This document shows positions 25,166 to 34,547 of a stretch of DNA of 64,000 nucleotides, one piece after another. The notes under the pieces are model-generated. The model ran no database searches. It saw only the letters and a program-made list of their open reading frames with translations, and had not been told where the DNA came from. This stretch comes from Alcanivorax sp. REN37. GTDB taxonomy: Bacteria; Pseudomonadota; Gammaproteobacteria; Pseudomonadales; Alcanivoracaceae. Position 1 is the first letter of the stretch. Each line of letters opens with the position of its first letter. The DNA lies in assembly GCF_041102775.1 (NCBI RefSeq), contig NZ_JBGCUO010000001.1, positions 1 to 64,000 on the forward strand. Reading direction: 5' to 3'. The translations under genes and the position numbers were made by a program.

Positions 25166-26608
25166 ATGGCGGCGGAGCTTAAAGCGATCTTGGACCAACA
25201 GGGCGCAGTGGCGGATTTGCGTCCGCATCTGGACGCGCAGCGTGCGGCCTTCCGTCGCACACCTTACCCCACCGCCGAACAGCGCATTGAGCATTTGCAG
25301 CGCCTGAAGCCGGCGCTGCTCAAATACATGGACCGCCTGATCGAGGCAGTTAAAGCTGACTTCGGTCACCGCTCGGAAGACGAAACCAAGATCGCCGAGA
25401 TCCTCACCAGCCTCGAAGGACTGCGCTACTACAGCAAGCGGCTGACCAAGTGGATGAAACCGCAGCGCCGCTCTCCGGGCCTACTGGGCTTCCCCGGCTC
25501 CGCTCAGGTGGTGTACCAGCCGGTGGGCGTAGTAGGCGTGATTGTGCCGTGGAACTACCCGATCTTCCTCGCCATGGGGCCGCTGCTGGGCGCACTCGCC
25601 GCCGGCAACCGGGTGATGATCAAGATGAGCGAATACACGCCCAACACCGGCCGCGTGTTCGCCGAAATGATCGCCGACACCTTCCCTGCCGATCACGTGC
25701 TGGTGATCAACGGTGAAATGGAAGTCGGCGCCGCCTTCTCCGAGCTGCCGTTCGACCACCTGCTGTTCACCGGCTCCACCTCGGTAGGCCGCCATGTGAT
25801 GCGCGCCGCCGCCGCCAACCTGACGCCGGTCACGCTGGAGCTGGGCGGCAAGAGCCCGGCGGTGATCAGCCAGGACTTCCCGATGAAGGACGCCGCCGAA
25901 CGCATCGCGTTCGGCAAGTGCTTCAATGCCGGTCAGACCTGCGTGTCGCCGGACTATGTGATGTGTCCAGCTGGCCGCGAGGACGAGTTCATCAACGCCT
26001 TCCGCGACCAGGTGTCGCAGATGTACCCGACCCTGCGCGACAACCCGGATGTCACCAGCGTGGTCAACGCACGCCAATACCAACGCCTGCAAGGCTACCT
26101 GCAGGACGCCCGCGACAAGGGCGCCACCGTGGTGGAGATCAACCCGGCCAACGAAGACCTGTCCGGCACTCACAAAATGCCATTCACCTTGGTCCGCAAC
26201 GTCACTCCGGACATGAAGATCGCCCAAGAGGAGATCTTCGGCCCGCTGATGATCGTGCAGGGTTACAACAGCCTTGATGACGCCATCGAGTACATCAATG
26301 ACCGTCCGCGGCCGCTGGCGCTCTACTACTTCGACTGGGACAAGCGCCGCGCTGAAGACATCCTGCACCGCACCCACGCCGGCGGCGTCTGCATCAACGA
26401 CACCATGAGCCATGTGGCGGTGGACGACCTGCCGTTCGGCGGCGTCGGCGATGCCGGCATGGGCCACTATCACGGCTACGAAGGCTTCCTCACCTTCAGC
26501 AAGGCCAAGGCGGTGTACACCAAGGGCAAGTTCAACGGCACGCGCATGATCCTGCCGCCGTTCGGCCGTGGCATCCACAACCTGCTGTACAAGTTCCTGT
26601 TGAAATAA
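25166..26608 (+). CDS. laoC: Long-chain (coniferyl-type) aldehyde dehydrogenase LaoC
   Basis: A 480-residue NAD(P)-dependent aldehyde dehydrogenase. The active-site region is intact: VVGVIVPWNYPIFLAMGPL, FTGSTSVGRHVM, the glutamate in LELGGKSP and the nucleophilic cysteine in FNAGQTCVSPDYV. Lack of a typical long C-terminus and the PTAEQRIEHLQ start resemble the coniferyl/fatty aldehyde subgroup. The start at 25166 has AGGAG in position; the frame continues upstream to 25016, into laoR, and that is rejected. It should oxidise the aldehydes made by LaoA to fatty acids. It heads the laoCBA operon. Confidence 0.88.
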   Translation: MAAELKAILDQQGAVADLRPHLDAQRAAFRRTPYPTAEQRIEHLQRLKPALLKYMDRLIEAVKADFGHRSEDETKIAEILTSLEGLRYYSKRLTKWMKPQRRSPGLLGFPGSAQVVYQPVGVVGVIVPWNYPIFLAMGPLLGALAAGNRVMIKMSEYTPNTGRVFAEMIADTFPADHVLVINGEMEVGAAFSELPFDHLLFTGSTSVGRHVMRAAAANLTPVTLELGGKSPAVISQDFPMKDAAERIAFGKCFNAGQTCVSPDYVMCPAGREDEFINAFRDQVSQMYPTLRDNPDVTSVVNARQYQRLQGYLQDARDKGATVVEINPANEDLSGTHKMPFTLVRNVTPDMKIAQEEIFGPLMIVQGYNSLDDAIEYINDRPRPLALYYFDWDKRRAEDILHRTHAGGVCINDTMSHVAVDDLPFGGVGDAGMGHYHGYEGFLTFSKAKAVYTKGKFNGTRMILPPFGRGIHNLLYKFLLK

Positions 26609-26638
26609 GAACAACACCCTCGGGGAGACAACAACAAG

Positions 26639-27190
26639 ATGAACCATTCCGATGCACCCGCCGGTTTGCACCGGCGGGACTTCCTGCGCCTTGGCCTGTT
26701 CGGCGGCGCGCTGCTGGCGGGCGGTGCCTCGCTGGCATCGCTGTCTGGCTGCGCCAGTCCTGACCATCCGGCCGACGGTTATCAACGTCTGCGTGACGGC
26801 GACATCCCGCTGATTTCAGCGCTGGTGCCACCACTGCTGAAGGGCGCCTTCGAGATGACGCCGACCAATATCGAGAACGCCGTGCGCGGGCTCGATCAGC
26901 TGCTAGTAAGCGCCGCCGACGGCGCCATCACCGAGCTCTACAAACTGCTCGATGCGCTGCAACTAGCGCCGATGCGCTGGTACATCAGCGGCAGCTGGAA
27001 GTCGTTTGAAAGCCAGACCGCCGAGCAACTCGACGCCACGCTGGCAACGTGGGACCAGCGCGACACCGCGCTCGCCCGCCCGGCCCTGCGCGGGCTCACC
27101 CAGCCGCTGATCTGGGCTTGGTATCTCACGCCGGAAGGCAGTCGTTCCACGGGCTACCCCGGCCCGCCACAGAAGGTGGTCAGCGCATGA
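26639..27190 (+). CDS. laoB: Tat-exported LaoB-like accessory protein
   Basis: A 183-residue protein with a twin-arginine signal (HRRDFLRLGLFGGALLAGG) and a cysteine at the end of the hydrophobic stretch (SLSGC), so it may be a Tat-exported lipoprotein. The rest is helical and has no motif I recognise. The equivalent P. aeruginosa gene, laoB (PA0365), lies between the aldehyde and alcohol dehydrogenase genes and is needed for alcohol oxidation. It overlaps laoA by ATGA, suggesting the two products work as a complex and that LaoB may carry LaoA to the periplasmic face. Confidence 0.78.
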   Translation: MNHSDAPAGLHRRDFLRLGLFGGALLAGGASLASLSGCASPDHPADGYQRLRDGDIPLISALVPPLLKGAFEMTPTNIENAVRGLDQLLVSAADGAITELYKLLDALQLAPMRWYISGSWKSFESQTAEQLDATLATWDQRDTALARPALRGLTQPLIWAWYLTPEGSRSTGYPGPPQKVVSA

Positions 27191-28812
27191 AACAGAATCT
27201 TTCCACACTCCAGATCCGTGATATCCCCGATCCCTGGAAGCAAGGCGCTGCGGCCGGCTGGAAGCTGGTAGACGGCGCCACGCTGGAACAGGACACCACC
27301 ATCGAAGCGGATGTGGTGATCGTCGGCACCGGCGCCGGCGGCGGCGTCAGCGCGGAAATCCTCACCCAAGCCGGCCTCAAAGTGGTGATGGTGGAAGCCG
27401 CGCGACTGAAAAGCACCGACGGCTTCAACATGGATGAGGGCGAGGCCTACCGCGACCTGTACCAAGAGGGCGCCACCCGCACCAGTAAGGACGGCAATAT
27501 TTCCATCCTGCAAGGGCGCGCGGTGGGCGGCACCACCGTAGTCAACTGGACCTCCAGCTTCCGCACCCCGGACCAGACGCTGGCCTATTGGCAGCAGCAG
27601 TTCGGTGTCGATGGCCTCAGCGGCGAGCAGATGCAGCCCTGGTTCCAACGCATGGAGCAGCGGCTCAACATTAAAAGCTGGGAAATGCCCCCCAACGCTA
27701 ACAACGCCGTAATCCGCACCGGCGCCGAGAAGCTTGGCTGGCATTGGGACACCATCCCGCGCAACGTCGACGGCTGCTGGAATATCGGCTACTGCGGCAC
27801 CGGCTGTCCCACCAACGCCAAGCAGTCGATGCTGGTAACGACGCTGCCAGAGGCCATGAAAGGCGGGGCCACGCTGGTACACAGCGTGGAAGCGGCCACT
27901 CTGGCCCACGACGGTACCCGCGTCACCGCGGTGCACGGCCGGGCACTGGGCGCCGATCGCCGCCCTACCGGCCGCAGTGTCACCTTCAAAGCGCCCACCA
28001 TCATCGTCGCCGGCGGCGGCATCAACACCCCGGCGCTGCTGCTGCGCTCCAAGGTGCCAGACCCGCATCAGCGAGTGGGCAAGCGCACCATGCTGCACCC
28101 GGTGTCGATCGTGTTCGCCCAGTACGAGCAAGAAGTGGCCGGCTACTACGGCGCGCCGCAATCACTCTATTCCGATGAGTTCGTCTGGCGTGACGGGGTC
28201 GACGGTAAGGTCGGCTACAAGATCGAGGCACTGCCGGTCCACCCGGGCGTGACCTCGGTGCTGCTCGACAACTTCGGCCAGCGCTCCAGCGAAGAAATGC
28301 GCCAAATCCCGCACACGGCGGTACTGCTGTCACTGCTGCGCGACGGCTTCCACGACGACAGCGTCGGCGGCGCGGTGGAGCTGCGCAACGACGGCACCCC
28401 GGTGGTCGATTACCCGATGACCGACTACCTCTGGGAAGGCATGCGCCACAGTTTGCTCAGCCAAGCGGAAATGCATTTTGCCGCCGGCGCCAAGCAGGTG
28501 CGCGCGCGCCACACTGAAGCGCGCTACCACAGCCGCTGGCAGGAGGCGAAAGCCGCCATCGAGGGCTATCGCTACCAGGATGCCCTGATGCCGGTGGGCT
28601 GCGCCCACGTCATGGGCGGCTGCGCCATGGGCACCGATGAACGTCTGTGCGTCACCGACCACGACGGCCGCTACCGCCATCTGGACAATCTTTACATCTT
28701 CGATGCGTCGGTATTTCCCACCAGCGTCGGCGTCAACCCGCAGCTGAGCATCTACGGCGTCACCGCCCGCAATGCCAGCCTGCTGGCCGAGCGGCTGACC
28801 CGCTCCAGCTGA
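27187..28812 (+). CDS. laoA: GMC-family FAD-dependent long-chain alcohol dehydrogenase LaoA
   Basis: A 541-residue GMC oxidoreductase. The FAD-binding motif ADVVIVGTGAGGGVSAEIL is at about residues 42-60, the GGTTVVNWTSS segment near 117, and the C-terminal catalytic region contains GCAHVMGGCAMG and VFPTSVGVNPQLSIYG. It has no signal peptide of its own, but shares translation with the Tat-exported LaoB. Expected to oxidise long-chain primary alcohols from alkane or surfactant breakdown to aldehydes. The frame extends upstream to 27049 inside laoB; the ATG at 27187 is preferred because of the ATGA overlap. Confidence 0.87.
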   Translation: MKQNLSTLQIRDIPDPWKQGAAAGWKLVDGATLEQDTTIEADVVIVGTGAGGGVSAEILTQAGLKVVMVEAARLKSTDGFNMDEGEAYRDLYQEGATRTSKDGNISILQGRAVGGTTVVNWTSSFRTPDQTLAYWQQQFGVDGLSGEQMQPWFQRMEQRLNIKSWEMPPNANNAVIRTGAEKLGWHWDTIPRNVDGCWNIGYCGTGCPTNAKQSMLVTTLPEAMKGGATLVHSVEAATLAHDGTRVTAVHGRALGADRRPTGRSVTFKAPTIIVAGGGINTPALLLRSKVPDPHQRVGKRTMLHPVSIVFAQYEQEVAGYYGAPQSLYSDEFVWRDGVDGKVGYKIEALPVHPGVTSVLLDNFGQRSSEEMRQIPHTAVLLSLLRDGFHDDSVGGAVELRNDGTPVVDYPMTDYLWEGMRHSLLSQAEMHFAAGAKQVRARHTEARYHSRWQEAKAAIEGYRYQDALMPVGCAHVMGGCAMGTDERLCVTDHDGRYRHLDNLYIFDASVFPTSVGVNPQLSIYGVTARNASLLAERLTRSS

Positions 28813-28823
28813 CCCGCCCCACC

Positions 28824-28849
28824 CTGCCCTCCCTTTGCCGGGAGGGCAG
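28824..28849 (+). terminator. Hairpin after laoA, likely terminator
   Basis: A 10-bp perfect stem (CTGCCCTCCC with GGGAGGGCAG, loop TTTGCC) starts 12 bp after the laoA stop. No T-tract follows, so termination may be partial. Confidence 0.5.
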
Positions 28850-28923
28850 TCCGATGGCGCCAACGGTTCAGACCGGCGGGCCATTACGGTATTCTCCCGC
28901 GCACTTGTCAGGCGAATGAGTAG

Positions 28924-29418
<495 letters not shown>

Positions 29419-29425
29419 ACAACCA

Positions 29426-29453
29426 GGGCAGGGCCGCAGCGGCCCTGCCCTTT
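29426..29453. terminator. Terminator between coaD and the MFS gene
   Basis: A 10-bp perfect stem (GGGCAGGGCC with GGCCCTGCCC, loop GCAGC) is followed by TTT on the plus strand. It lies between convergent genes and may serve both. Confidence 0.7.
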
Positions 29454-29463
29454 ACCACCGCAC

Positions 29464-30633
29464 TCAGCCCGGCGGCGGCGCCACCTTGAGGCCGGCCACC
29501 AGCGCCACCACCCCCATCAGCAGCACCAGCACCCCGAACGCCAATACCAGGCCAGTCCAAGCCGCCACATAGCCCACCAACGCCGGGCCGACGAACACAC
29601 CCAAGTAGCCGAGCGCACTAGTGGCGGCCATCGCGTGGCTGGTCGGCATCACTTTCTGGCGGCCAGCCAAGGTGAACAGAATCGGCACAATGTTGGCCGC
29701 ACCCACCCCGGCGATGGCAAAACCAGCAATCACCAGCGCCAAGCTGTGGCCCCAGGCGGCCATGCCCATGCCCGCCGCCGTCACCAGCGCGCCGATCACC
29801 AGCGCCCGGCGGATGCCGAGTCGGGCGACAAAGCGGTCGCCCACCAACCGGGCCAACGTCATGGCCAGCGCGAACGCGGCGTAACCGGCACCGGCACTGC
29901 TGAGTGCCATACCCTTGATCTCGGTAAGCAACACCGCTCCCCAATCCAGCACTGCGCCTTCCACCAGGAAGGTCGCCATCGCCAGCAAACCGAGCAGGAT
30001 CACGATACCTTGCGGCCGCACGAAGAACGCGGCCGACGGCGCCGCCACATGGCCAAGAAAGCGCGGCAACGCCAGCACTAGGCACACCAGCACCACGCCC
30101 ACCGCCACCAACGCACTTTCCAGCACACCGAAGCCGGACGCCAGCACCAGCGTCATGCCGCTGACACCGACCAAGCCACCGAAGCTGTAAAGCCCATGGA
30201 AGCCGGACATCATCGGTCGCCCCACGCGCTGCTGGACTTCGGTGCCGTGCACGTTGGCGGCCACATCGATGGCGCCCAGCGACAGCCCGAACAGGCACAG
30301 CGCGGCGCCGAGCGTCCACATGTGGGCCGTCAGCGCCAGCAGCGGCAATGCCAGCATCAGGCCGATACCGCCCGCGAGGATCACCGCCCGGCTGCCCAAG
30401 CGGCTGACCATGGAGCCGGCCAGCGGCATGCCGACGATGCTACCCAGACCAAGGCAGAGCAGCACCGTACCCAGCTCTGCGTGGCCGGCATCAAGACGCA
30501 CCTTGGCGTACGGCACCAACGGTGCCCAGCAAGCAAGGCCGAAGCCGGCAATGAAGAACGCCAGCCGGGTGGCCAGCGACGCCCGCGGCAACGCGTAGGC
30601 GGACACAGCATCAATCGAAGCAGGGTGGTTCAT
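29464..30633 (-). CDS. MFS transporter (YbjJ-like)
   Basis: A 389-residue major facilitator protein with about twelve membrane segments. The N-terminal region AGFGLACWAPLVPYAKVRLDAG is like that of YbjJ-type transporters. The ATG at 30633 is chosen because GGAG lies 9 nt upstream; two earlier in-frame starts have poor spacing. It is divergent from an AraC-type regulator only 82 bp away, an arrangement usual for regulated drug or metabolite exporters. The substrate is unknown. Confidence 0.88.
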   Translation of the reverse strand: MNHPASIDAVSAYALPRASLATRLAFFIAGFGLACWAPLVPYAKVRLDAGHAELGTVLLCLGLGSIVGMPLAGSMVSRLGSRAVILAGGIGLMLALPLLALTAHMWTLGAALCLFGLSLGAIDVAANVHGTEVQQRVGRPMMSGFHGLYSFGGLVGVSGMTLVLASGFGVLESALVAVGVVLVCLVLALPRFLGHVAAPSAAFFVRPQGIVILLGLLAMATFLVEGAVLDWGAVLLTEIKGMALSSAGAGYAAFALAMTLARLVGDRFVARLGIRRALVIGALVTAAGMGMAAWGHSLALVIAGFAIAGVGAANIVPILFTLAGRQKVMPTSHAMAATSALGYLGVFVGPALVGYVAAWTGLVLAFGVLVLLMGVVALVAGLKVAPPPG

Positions 30634-30715
30634 GCCTGACATCTCCGGCAACAGCAGGGGGAGCGGCAGTATAGGGAGTGGCGGAAACGATCAAATATCG
30701 TTATAAATCCAACTT

Positions 30716-31507
30716 ATGTCGCTAAACTGTCAAACCCCCTTCAGCCCCGATTCAGCCTCTTCGCTGATCGTCGGCCTCAGCGAACACTGGCCGCAGCCGG
30801 ACCATGTGGAGATGCACGTGCATGTGCGTCACCAATTGATGTACTCCACCCGTGGCGTCATGCACGTGGTCACCCCCGCCGGCCGCTGGATTCTGCCACC
30901 CACCCGTGCGATCTGGATTTGCGGCGGCACCGCCCATGGTTTCGAAGCCCGCCGACCGGTGGATGTGATCACGCTCTACGTCGATCCCGCCGCCGAACAG
31001 GCGCCAGATTGGCAGGGCTGCATGGTGGTCAATGTGTCGCCACTGGTGCGTGAGCTGATCATCGCCAGCGGCGCGCTGCCGGAGGATTACCCGCTCCAGT
31101 CCAAGCCCGGGCGCTTGGCCCAAGTGCTGCTGGAGCAGTTGGAAGCTCTGCCGCAAGCGCCGCTGTCGCTGCCGGACCCACTCGACACCCGCGCCCGCAC
31201 CATCAGCGAACGCCTTAAGGCCAACCCGGCGGAAAATACCCCGCTGGCGGCGCTTGCCGCCGACGCCGGCGCCAGCATCAAGACCATTGAGCGACTGTTC
31301 CTCAACGAAACCGGCATGACCTTCGGCGCCTGGCGCCTGCGGCTGCGCATGACCAGCGGGCTGGAACTGCTCGGACTCGGGGAAAGCGTTGGCAACGTCG
31401 CCCATGCCGTTGGCTACGGCTCCCCCTCCAGTTTCATCGCCGCATTCCGCACCACCTTCGGTACCACCCCGGCGCGCTACTTCGCGCTGGCCCCCGACGC
31501 CGTCTGA
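30716..31507 (+). CDS. AraC-family transcriptional regulator with cupin-like sensor domain
   Basis: A 263-residue regulator. The N-terminal half (HVHVRHQLMYSTRGVMHVVTPAGRWILPP) is cupin-like, and the C-terminal half carries two helix-turn-helix motifs (LAALAADAGASIKTIERLF and VGNVAHAVGYGSPSSFIAAF). The order resembles E. coli NimR, which controls a neighbouring MFS exporter, and a similar job for the gene at 29464 is likely. The Shine-Dalgarno sequence before the ATG is weak. Confidence 0.88.
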   Translation: MSLNCQTPFSPDSASSLIVGLSEHWPQPDHVEMHVHVRHQLMYSTRGVMHVVTPAGRWILPPTRAIWICGGTAHGFEARRPVDVITLYVDPAAEQAPDWQGCMVVNVSPLVRELIIASGALPEDYPLQSKPGRLAQVLLEQLEALPQAPLSLPDPLDTRARTISERLKANPAENTPLAALAADAGASIKTIERLFLNETGMTFGAWRLRLRMTSGLELLGLGESVGNVAHAVGYGSPSSFIAAFRTTFGTTPARYFALAPDAV

Positions 31508-31515
31508 TCACCCAA

Positions 31516-31534
31516 GCCCTTGTGACTAAAGGGC
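31516..31534 (+). terminator. Weak hairpin after the AraC gene
   Basis: A 6-bp stem (GCCCTT with AAGGGC) lies 8 bp after the stop and is followed at a distance by GTTTTATT. It may be a weak terminator. Confidence 0.3.
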
Positions 31535-31564
31535 AGGGTCAGCTGTTTTATTCCATCAGAGATC

Positions 31565-31650
31565 GGGTCGGCGGGTCGGCGGGTCGGCGGGTCGGCGGGT
31601 CGGCGGGTCGGCGGGTCGGCGGGTCGGCGGGTCGGCGGGTCGGCGGGTCG
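31565..31650. repeat. Tandem octamer array, GGGTCGGC x 10.75
   Basis: Ten perfect copies of GGGTCGGC and a six-base partial copy, uninterrupted. It lies 58 bp after the AraC stop and is the first of two period-8 arrays in the same gap. The 86 bp between it and the next array (31651-31736) shows no gene or clear signal. Confidence 0.98.
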
Positions 31651-31736
31651 ATGTTGGAGGCAACCCTGGCGAGCGCAACCTTTTGAGCGCGCCGACTCAA
31701 CGTTTCGGTGCTGTTCTGCTCAATTTCTGCCTTCCT

Positions 31737-32584
31737 GCTCTGATGCTCTGATGCTCTGATGCTCTGATGCTCTGATGCTCTGATGCTCTGATGCTCTGAT
31801 GCTCTGATGCTCTGATGCTCTGATGCTCTGATGCTCTGATGCTCTGATGCTCTGATGCTCTGATGCTCTGATGCTCTGATGCTCTGATGCTCTGATGCTC
31901 TGATGCTCTGATGCTCTGATGCTCTGATGCTCTGATGCTCTGATGCTCTGATGCTCTGATGCTCTGATGCTCTGATGCTCTGATGCTCTGATGCTCTGAT
32001 GCTCTGATGCTCTGATGCTCTGATGCTCTGATGCTCTGATGCTCTGATGCTCTGATGCTCTGATGCTCTGATGCTCTGATGCTCTGATGCTCTGATGCTC
32101 TGATGCTCTGATGCTCTGATGCTCTGATGCTCTGATGCTCTGATGCTCTGATGCTCTGATGCTCTGATGCTCTGATGCTCTGATGCTCTGATGCTCTGAT
32201 GCTCTGATGCTCTGATGCTCTGATGCTCTGATGCTCTGATGCTCTGATGCTCTGATGCTCTGATGCTCTGATGCTCTGATGCTCTGATGCTCTGATGCTC
32301 TGATGCTCTGATGCTCTGATGCTCTGATGCTCTGATGCTCTGATGCTCTGATGCTCTGATGCTCTGATGCTCTGATGCTCTGATGCTCTGATGCTCTGAT
32401 GCTCTGATGCTCTGATGCTCTGATGCTCTGATGCTCTGATGCTCTGATGCTCTGATGCTCTGATGCTCTGATGCTCTGATGCTCTGATGCTCTGATGCTC
32501 TGATGCTCTGATGCTCTGATGCTCTGATGCTCTGATGCTCTGATGCTCTGATGCTCTGATGCTCTGATGCTCTGATGCTCTGAT
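31737..32584. repeat. Tandem octamer array, GCTCTGAT x 106
   Basis: An 848-bp run of 106 perfect head-to-tail copies of GCTCTGAT. Because the unit is 8 bp, every plus-strand frame meets TGA once per 24 bp. The minus strand (ATCAGAGC repeats) is free of stops in all frames but also has no start codon. It is therefore treated as non-coding. The lack of any variant over 106 copies indicates recent expansion or homogenisation. It fills most of the gap between the AraC gene and ggt. Confidence 0.99.
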
Positions 32585-32678
32585 GCTCAGATGCTCAGAT
32601 GCTCAGATGCTCAGATGCTCAGATGCTCAGATGCTCAGATGCTCAGATGCTCAGATGCTCAGATGCTCAGATGCTCAG
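32585..32678. repeat. Variant octamer block, GCTCAGAT x 11.75
   Basis: Directly continuous with the preceding array and in the same phase, but every copy has T to A at position 5. Eleven full copies and six bases. The sharp border between two pure blocks suggests one point change that was then amplified. The block is open in plus-strand frames and would encode an eight-residue repeat (MLRCSDAQ), but there is no ribosome binding site, so I do not call a gene. Confidence 0.98.
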
Positions 32679-32704
32679 CAAAAGTCTGATCCGGCAATGT
32701 TGCG

Positions 32705-32731
32705 CCGCAACCGATTGCGGGCGTTTTTGTT
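32705..32731 (+). terminator. Terminator-like hairpin between the arrays and ggt
   Basis: Stem CCGCAA with TTGCGG around CCGA, then GCGTTTTTGT. It could stop transcription coming through the array before ggt, leaving about 60 bp for the ggt promoter. Confidence 0.5.
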
Positions 32732-32791
32732 TCCCGGTGAACCTCGCTGTTACAGTAACCGCCCACTGTCCCATCGCTGCTGGAGAACCCC

Positions 32792-34492
32792 ATGGCTTTG
32801 CGCGCCTTCCTGATCCTGCTGTGCCTGCTGAGTGTGGCAGCCCGTGCTGCGGTGCCGCCGAGCCCGGCGGTGGCCAGTGCCCACCCGCTGGCTACCGATG
32901 CCGGCATGGCGATACTCGCGGCCGGGGGCAACGCCTTCGACGCTGCCATCGCGGTGGCGGCGGTGTTGGCGGTGGTGGAGCCAGCGGGTTCCGGCATGGG
33001 CGGCGGCGGTTTCTGGCTGCTGCACCGCGCCGCCGATGGTTACCAGACCATGATCGATGCGCGCGAAACCGCGCCAGCAGCGGCTACCGCCACCCTGTAT
33101 CAGGACGCGGACGGCAACGTGGTGCGCGACCGCGCCATCAATGGTCCGCTGGCCGCCGCTATTCCGGGGCAGGCCGCCGCCTTTGACCATCTCGCCCGGG
33201 AATACGGCGCGCTGCCTCTCCGCCGCAGCCTTGCCCCGGCCATCGACATTGCTCGCAAGGGTTTCCCGGTAAGTGAGCGCTACCGCACGCTGGTTGGCAT
33301 GCGCGCCGAGGTGTTGCGCCGCGACGCCACCAGCGCCGCACTGTTCCTGCGCAACGGCGAGATCCCAGCGGCCGGCACGTTGATCCGCCAACCAGAGCTG
33401 GCGGCCACGCTGGAGCGCTTGGCCCGCGACGGCCGCGACGGCTTCTACCGCGGCCCTGTGGCCACGCAACTGGTGAACGGCGTGCGTGCGGCCGGCGGCA
33501 TCTGGACCCTGGACGACCTGGCCAACTACCGCGTCATCGAACGCGAGCCAGTCGTAGTCGAGCTCGGCGATGCACGGCTGGTCACCAGCCCGCCGCCGTC
33601 ATCCGGGGGGCTGGCACTGGCGCAGACATTGCTGATGCTGAAGCAGTTCAACAATGGTGATATCGACAGCGCCCTGCGCCCGCACTTGACCGTGGAAGCC
33701 ATGCGCCGCGCTTACCGTGACCGCGCCGAATTTCTCGGCGACCCCGATTACGTGAACATTCCCATGGCCGAGCTACTAAGCCCCCGGCATATTGCCCAGC
33801 AGGCCAGTTCCATCGCCCTCGATCGCCCCACTCCGAGCCTGTCGCTGGGAACGCCGCTGGAGCAACCTAAAGGCACCCACACCACCCATTTTTCGGTGCT
33901 CGACGGTGACGGCAACCGAGTAGCCGCCACGCTCAGCATCAACCTGCCGTTCGGGGCCGCCTTCACTCCTGCCGGCACCGGGGTGCTGCTGAATAACGAG
34001 ATGGATGATTTTTCCGCCAAACCCGGTAGCCCCAACGCCTATGGCCTGATCGGCACGGAGGCCAATGCCATTGCCGGCGGCAAGCGGCCGCTGTCATCCA
34101 TGACGCCCACCTTCGTCGAATGGCCGGATCGTGTGGCGCTGCTCGGCACTCCTGGCGGCAGCCGCATCATTTCTATGGTGATTCTGGCGGTGCAGGAAGC
34201 TCGCGCCGGCAAACCGGTGGAGCAGTGGGTCGCTCGCCAGCGCTATCACCACCAATACCTGCCCGACCAAGTGGAAGTGGAGCCGGCTTTCCTCGGCTCC
34301 CTAGAGGCGCGCCAACTGCAGAGCCGCGGCCATGAGCTGGTCTCCACCGGCCGCGCCTACGGCGACATGCATGTGATCCTGTGGGACCGTGAGCACGGCA
34401 CCACTGCCGCCGCCGACCCGCGTGGTGAAGGCAAAGCCGCCGTCGATGCGCCTCTGCCGATGGAGCATCCGGCAGCGGCCTATGCCCCATAA
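32792..34492 (+). CDS. ggt: Gamma-glutamyltransferase
   Basis: A 566-residue Ntn-hydrolase that cleaves gamma-glutamyl bonds of glutathione and related compounds in the periplasm. It has a signal peptide (MALRAFLILLCLLSVAARA), the segment GSGMGGGGFWL, and the self-cleavage site with nucleophilic threonine in GTHTTHFSVLDGDGN (about residue 366), followed by the substrate-binding PLSSMTPT and GTPGGSRI. Both subunits are complete. GGAG lies upstream of the ATG. Confidence 0.94.
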   Translation: MALRAFLILLCLLSVAARAAVPPSPAVASAHPLATDAGMAILAAGGNAFDAAIAVAAVLAVVEPAGSGMGGGGFWLLHRAADGYQTMIDARETAPAAATATLYQDADGNVVRDRAINGPLAAAIPGQAAAFDHLAREYGALPLRRSLAPAIDIARKGFPVSERYRTLVGMRAEVLRRDATSAALFLRNGEIPAAGTLIRQPELAATLERLARDGRDGFYRGPVATQLVNGVRAAGGIWTLDDLANYRVIEREPVVVELGDARLVTSPPPSSGGLALAQTLLMLKQFNNGDIDSALRPHLTVEAMRRAYRDRAEFLGDPDYVNIPMAELLSPRHIAQQASSIALDRPTPSLSLGTPLEQPKGTHTTHFSVLDGDGNRVAATLSINLPFGAAFTPAGTGVLLNNEMDDFSAKPGSPNAYGLIGTEANAIAGGKRPLSSMTPTFVEWPDRVALLGTPGGSRIISMVILAVQEARAGKPVEQWVARQRYHHQYLPDQVEVEPAFLGSLEARQLQSRGHELVSTGRAYGDMHVILWDREHGTTAAADPRGEGKAAVDAPLPMEHPAAAYAP

Positions 34493-34525
34493 AAAAAGCC
34501 CCCCTTCCACTCCGGGAAGGGGGGC
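34491..34525 (-). terminator. Strong bidirectional terminator between ggt and the lipoprotein gene
   Basis: An 11-bp perfect stem (GCCCCCCTTCC with GGAAGGGGGGC, loop ACTCCG), followed on the minus strand by seven T residues. It should end the OMP-lipoprotein operon and may serve ggt from the other side. Confidence 0.85.
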
Positions 34526-34547
34526 CCAAACGTCGAGCCGGTAGTGC

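Noticed and set aside
25481-26785. Long reading frame antisense to laoC
   Set aside because: Typical mirror of a GC-rich gene; laoC has all aldehyde dehydrogenase motifs in the other strand.
31737-32584. Minus-strand stop-free reading across the array
   Set aside because: The repeat has no stop codon on the minus strand in any frame but also no start codon; the variant block upstream on that strand has TGA in every frame.
31737-32678. Array as a CRISPR locus
   Set aside because: Units are 8 bp with no spacers and no cas genes nearby.
32583-32813. Plus-strand frame with an eight-residue repeat (MLRCSDAQ)
   Set aside because: It is just the translation of the variant octamer block; no ribosome binding site, and it continues into an unrelated region.
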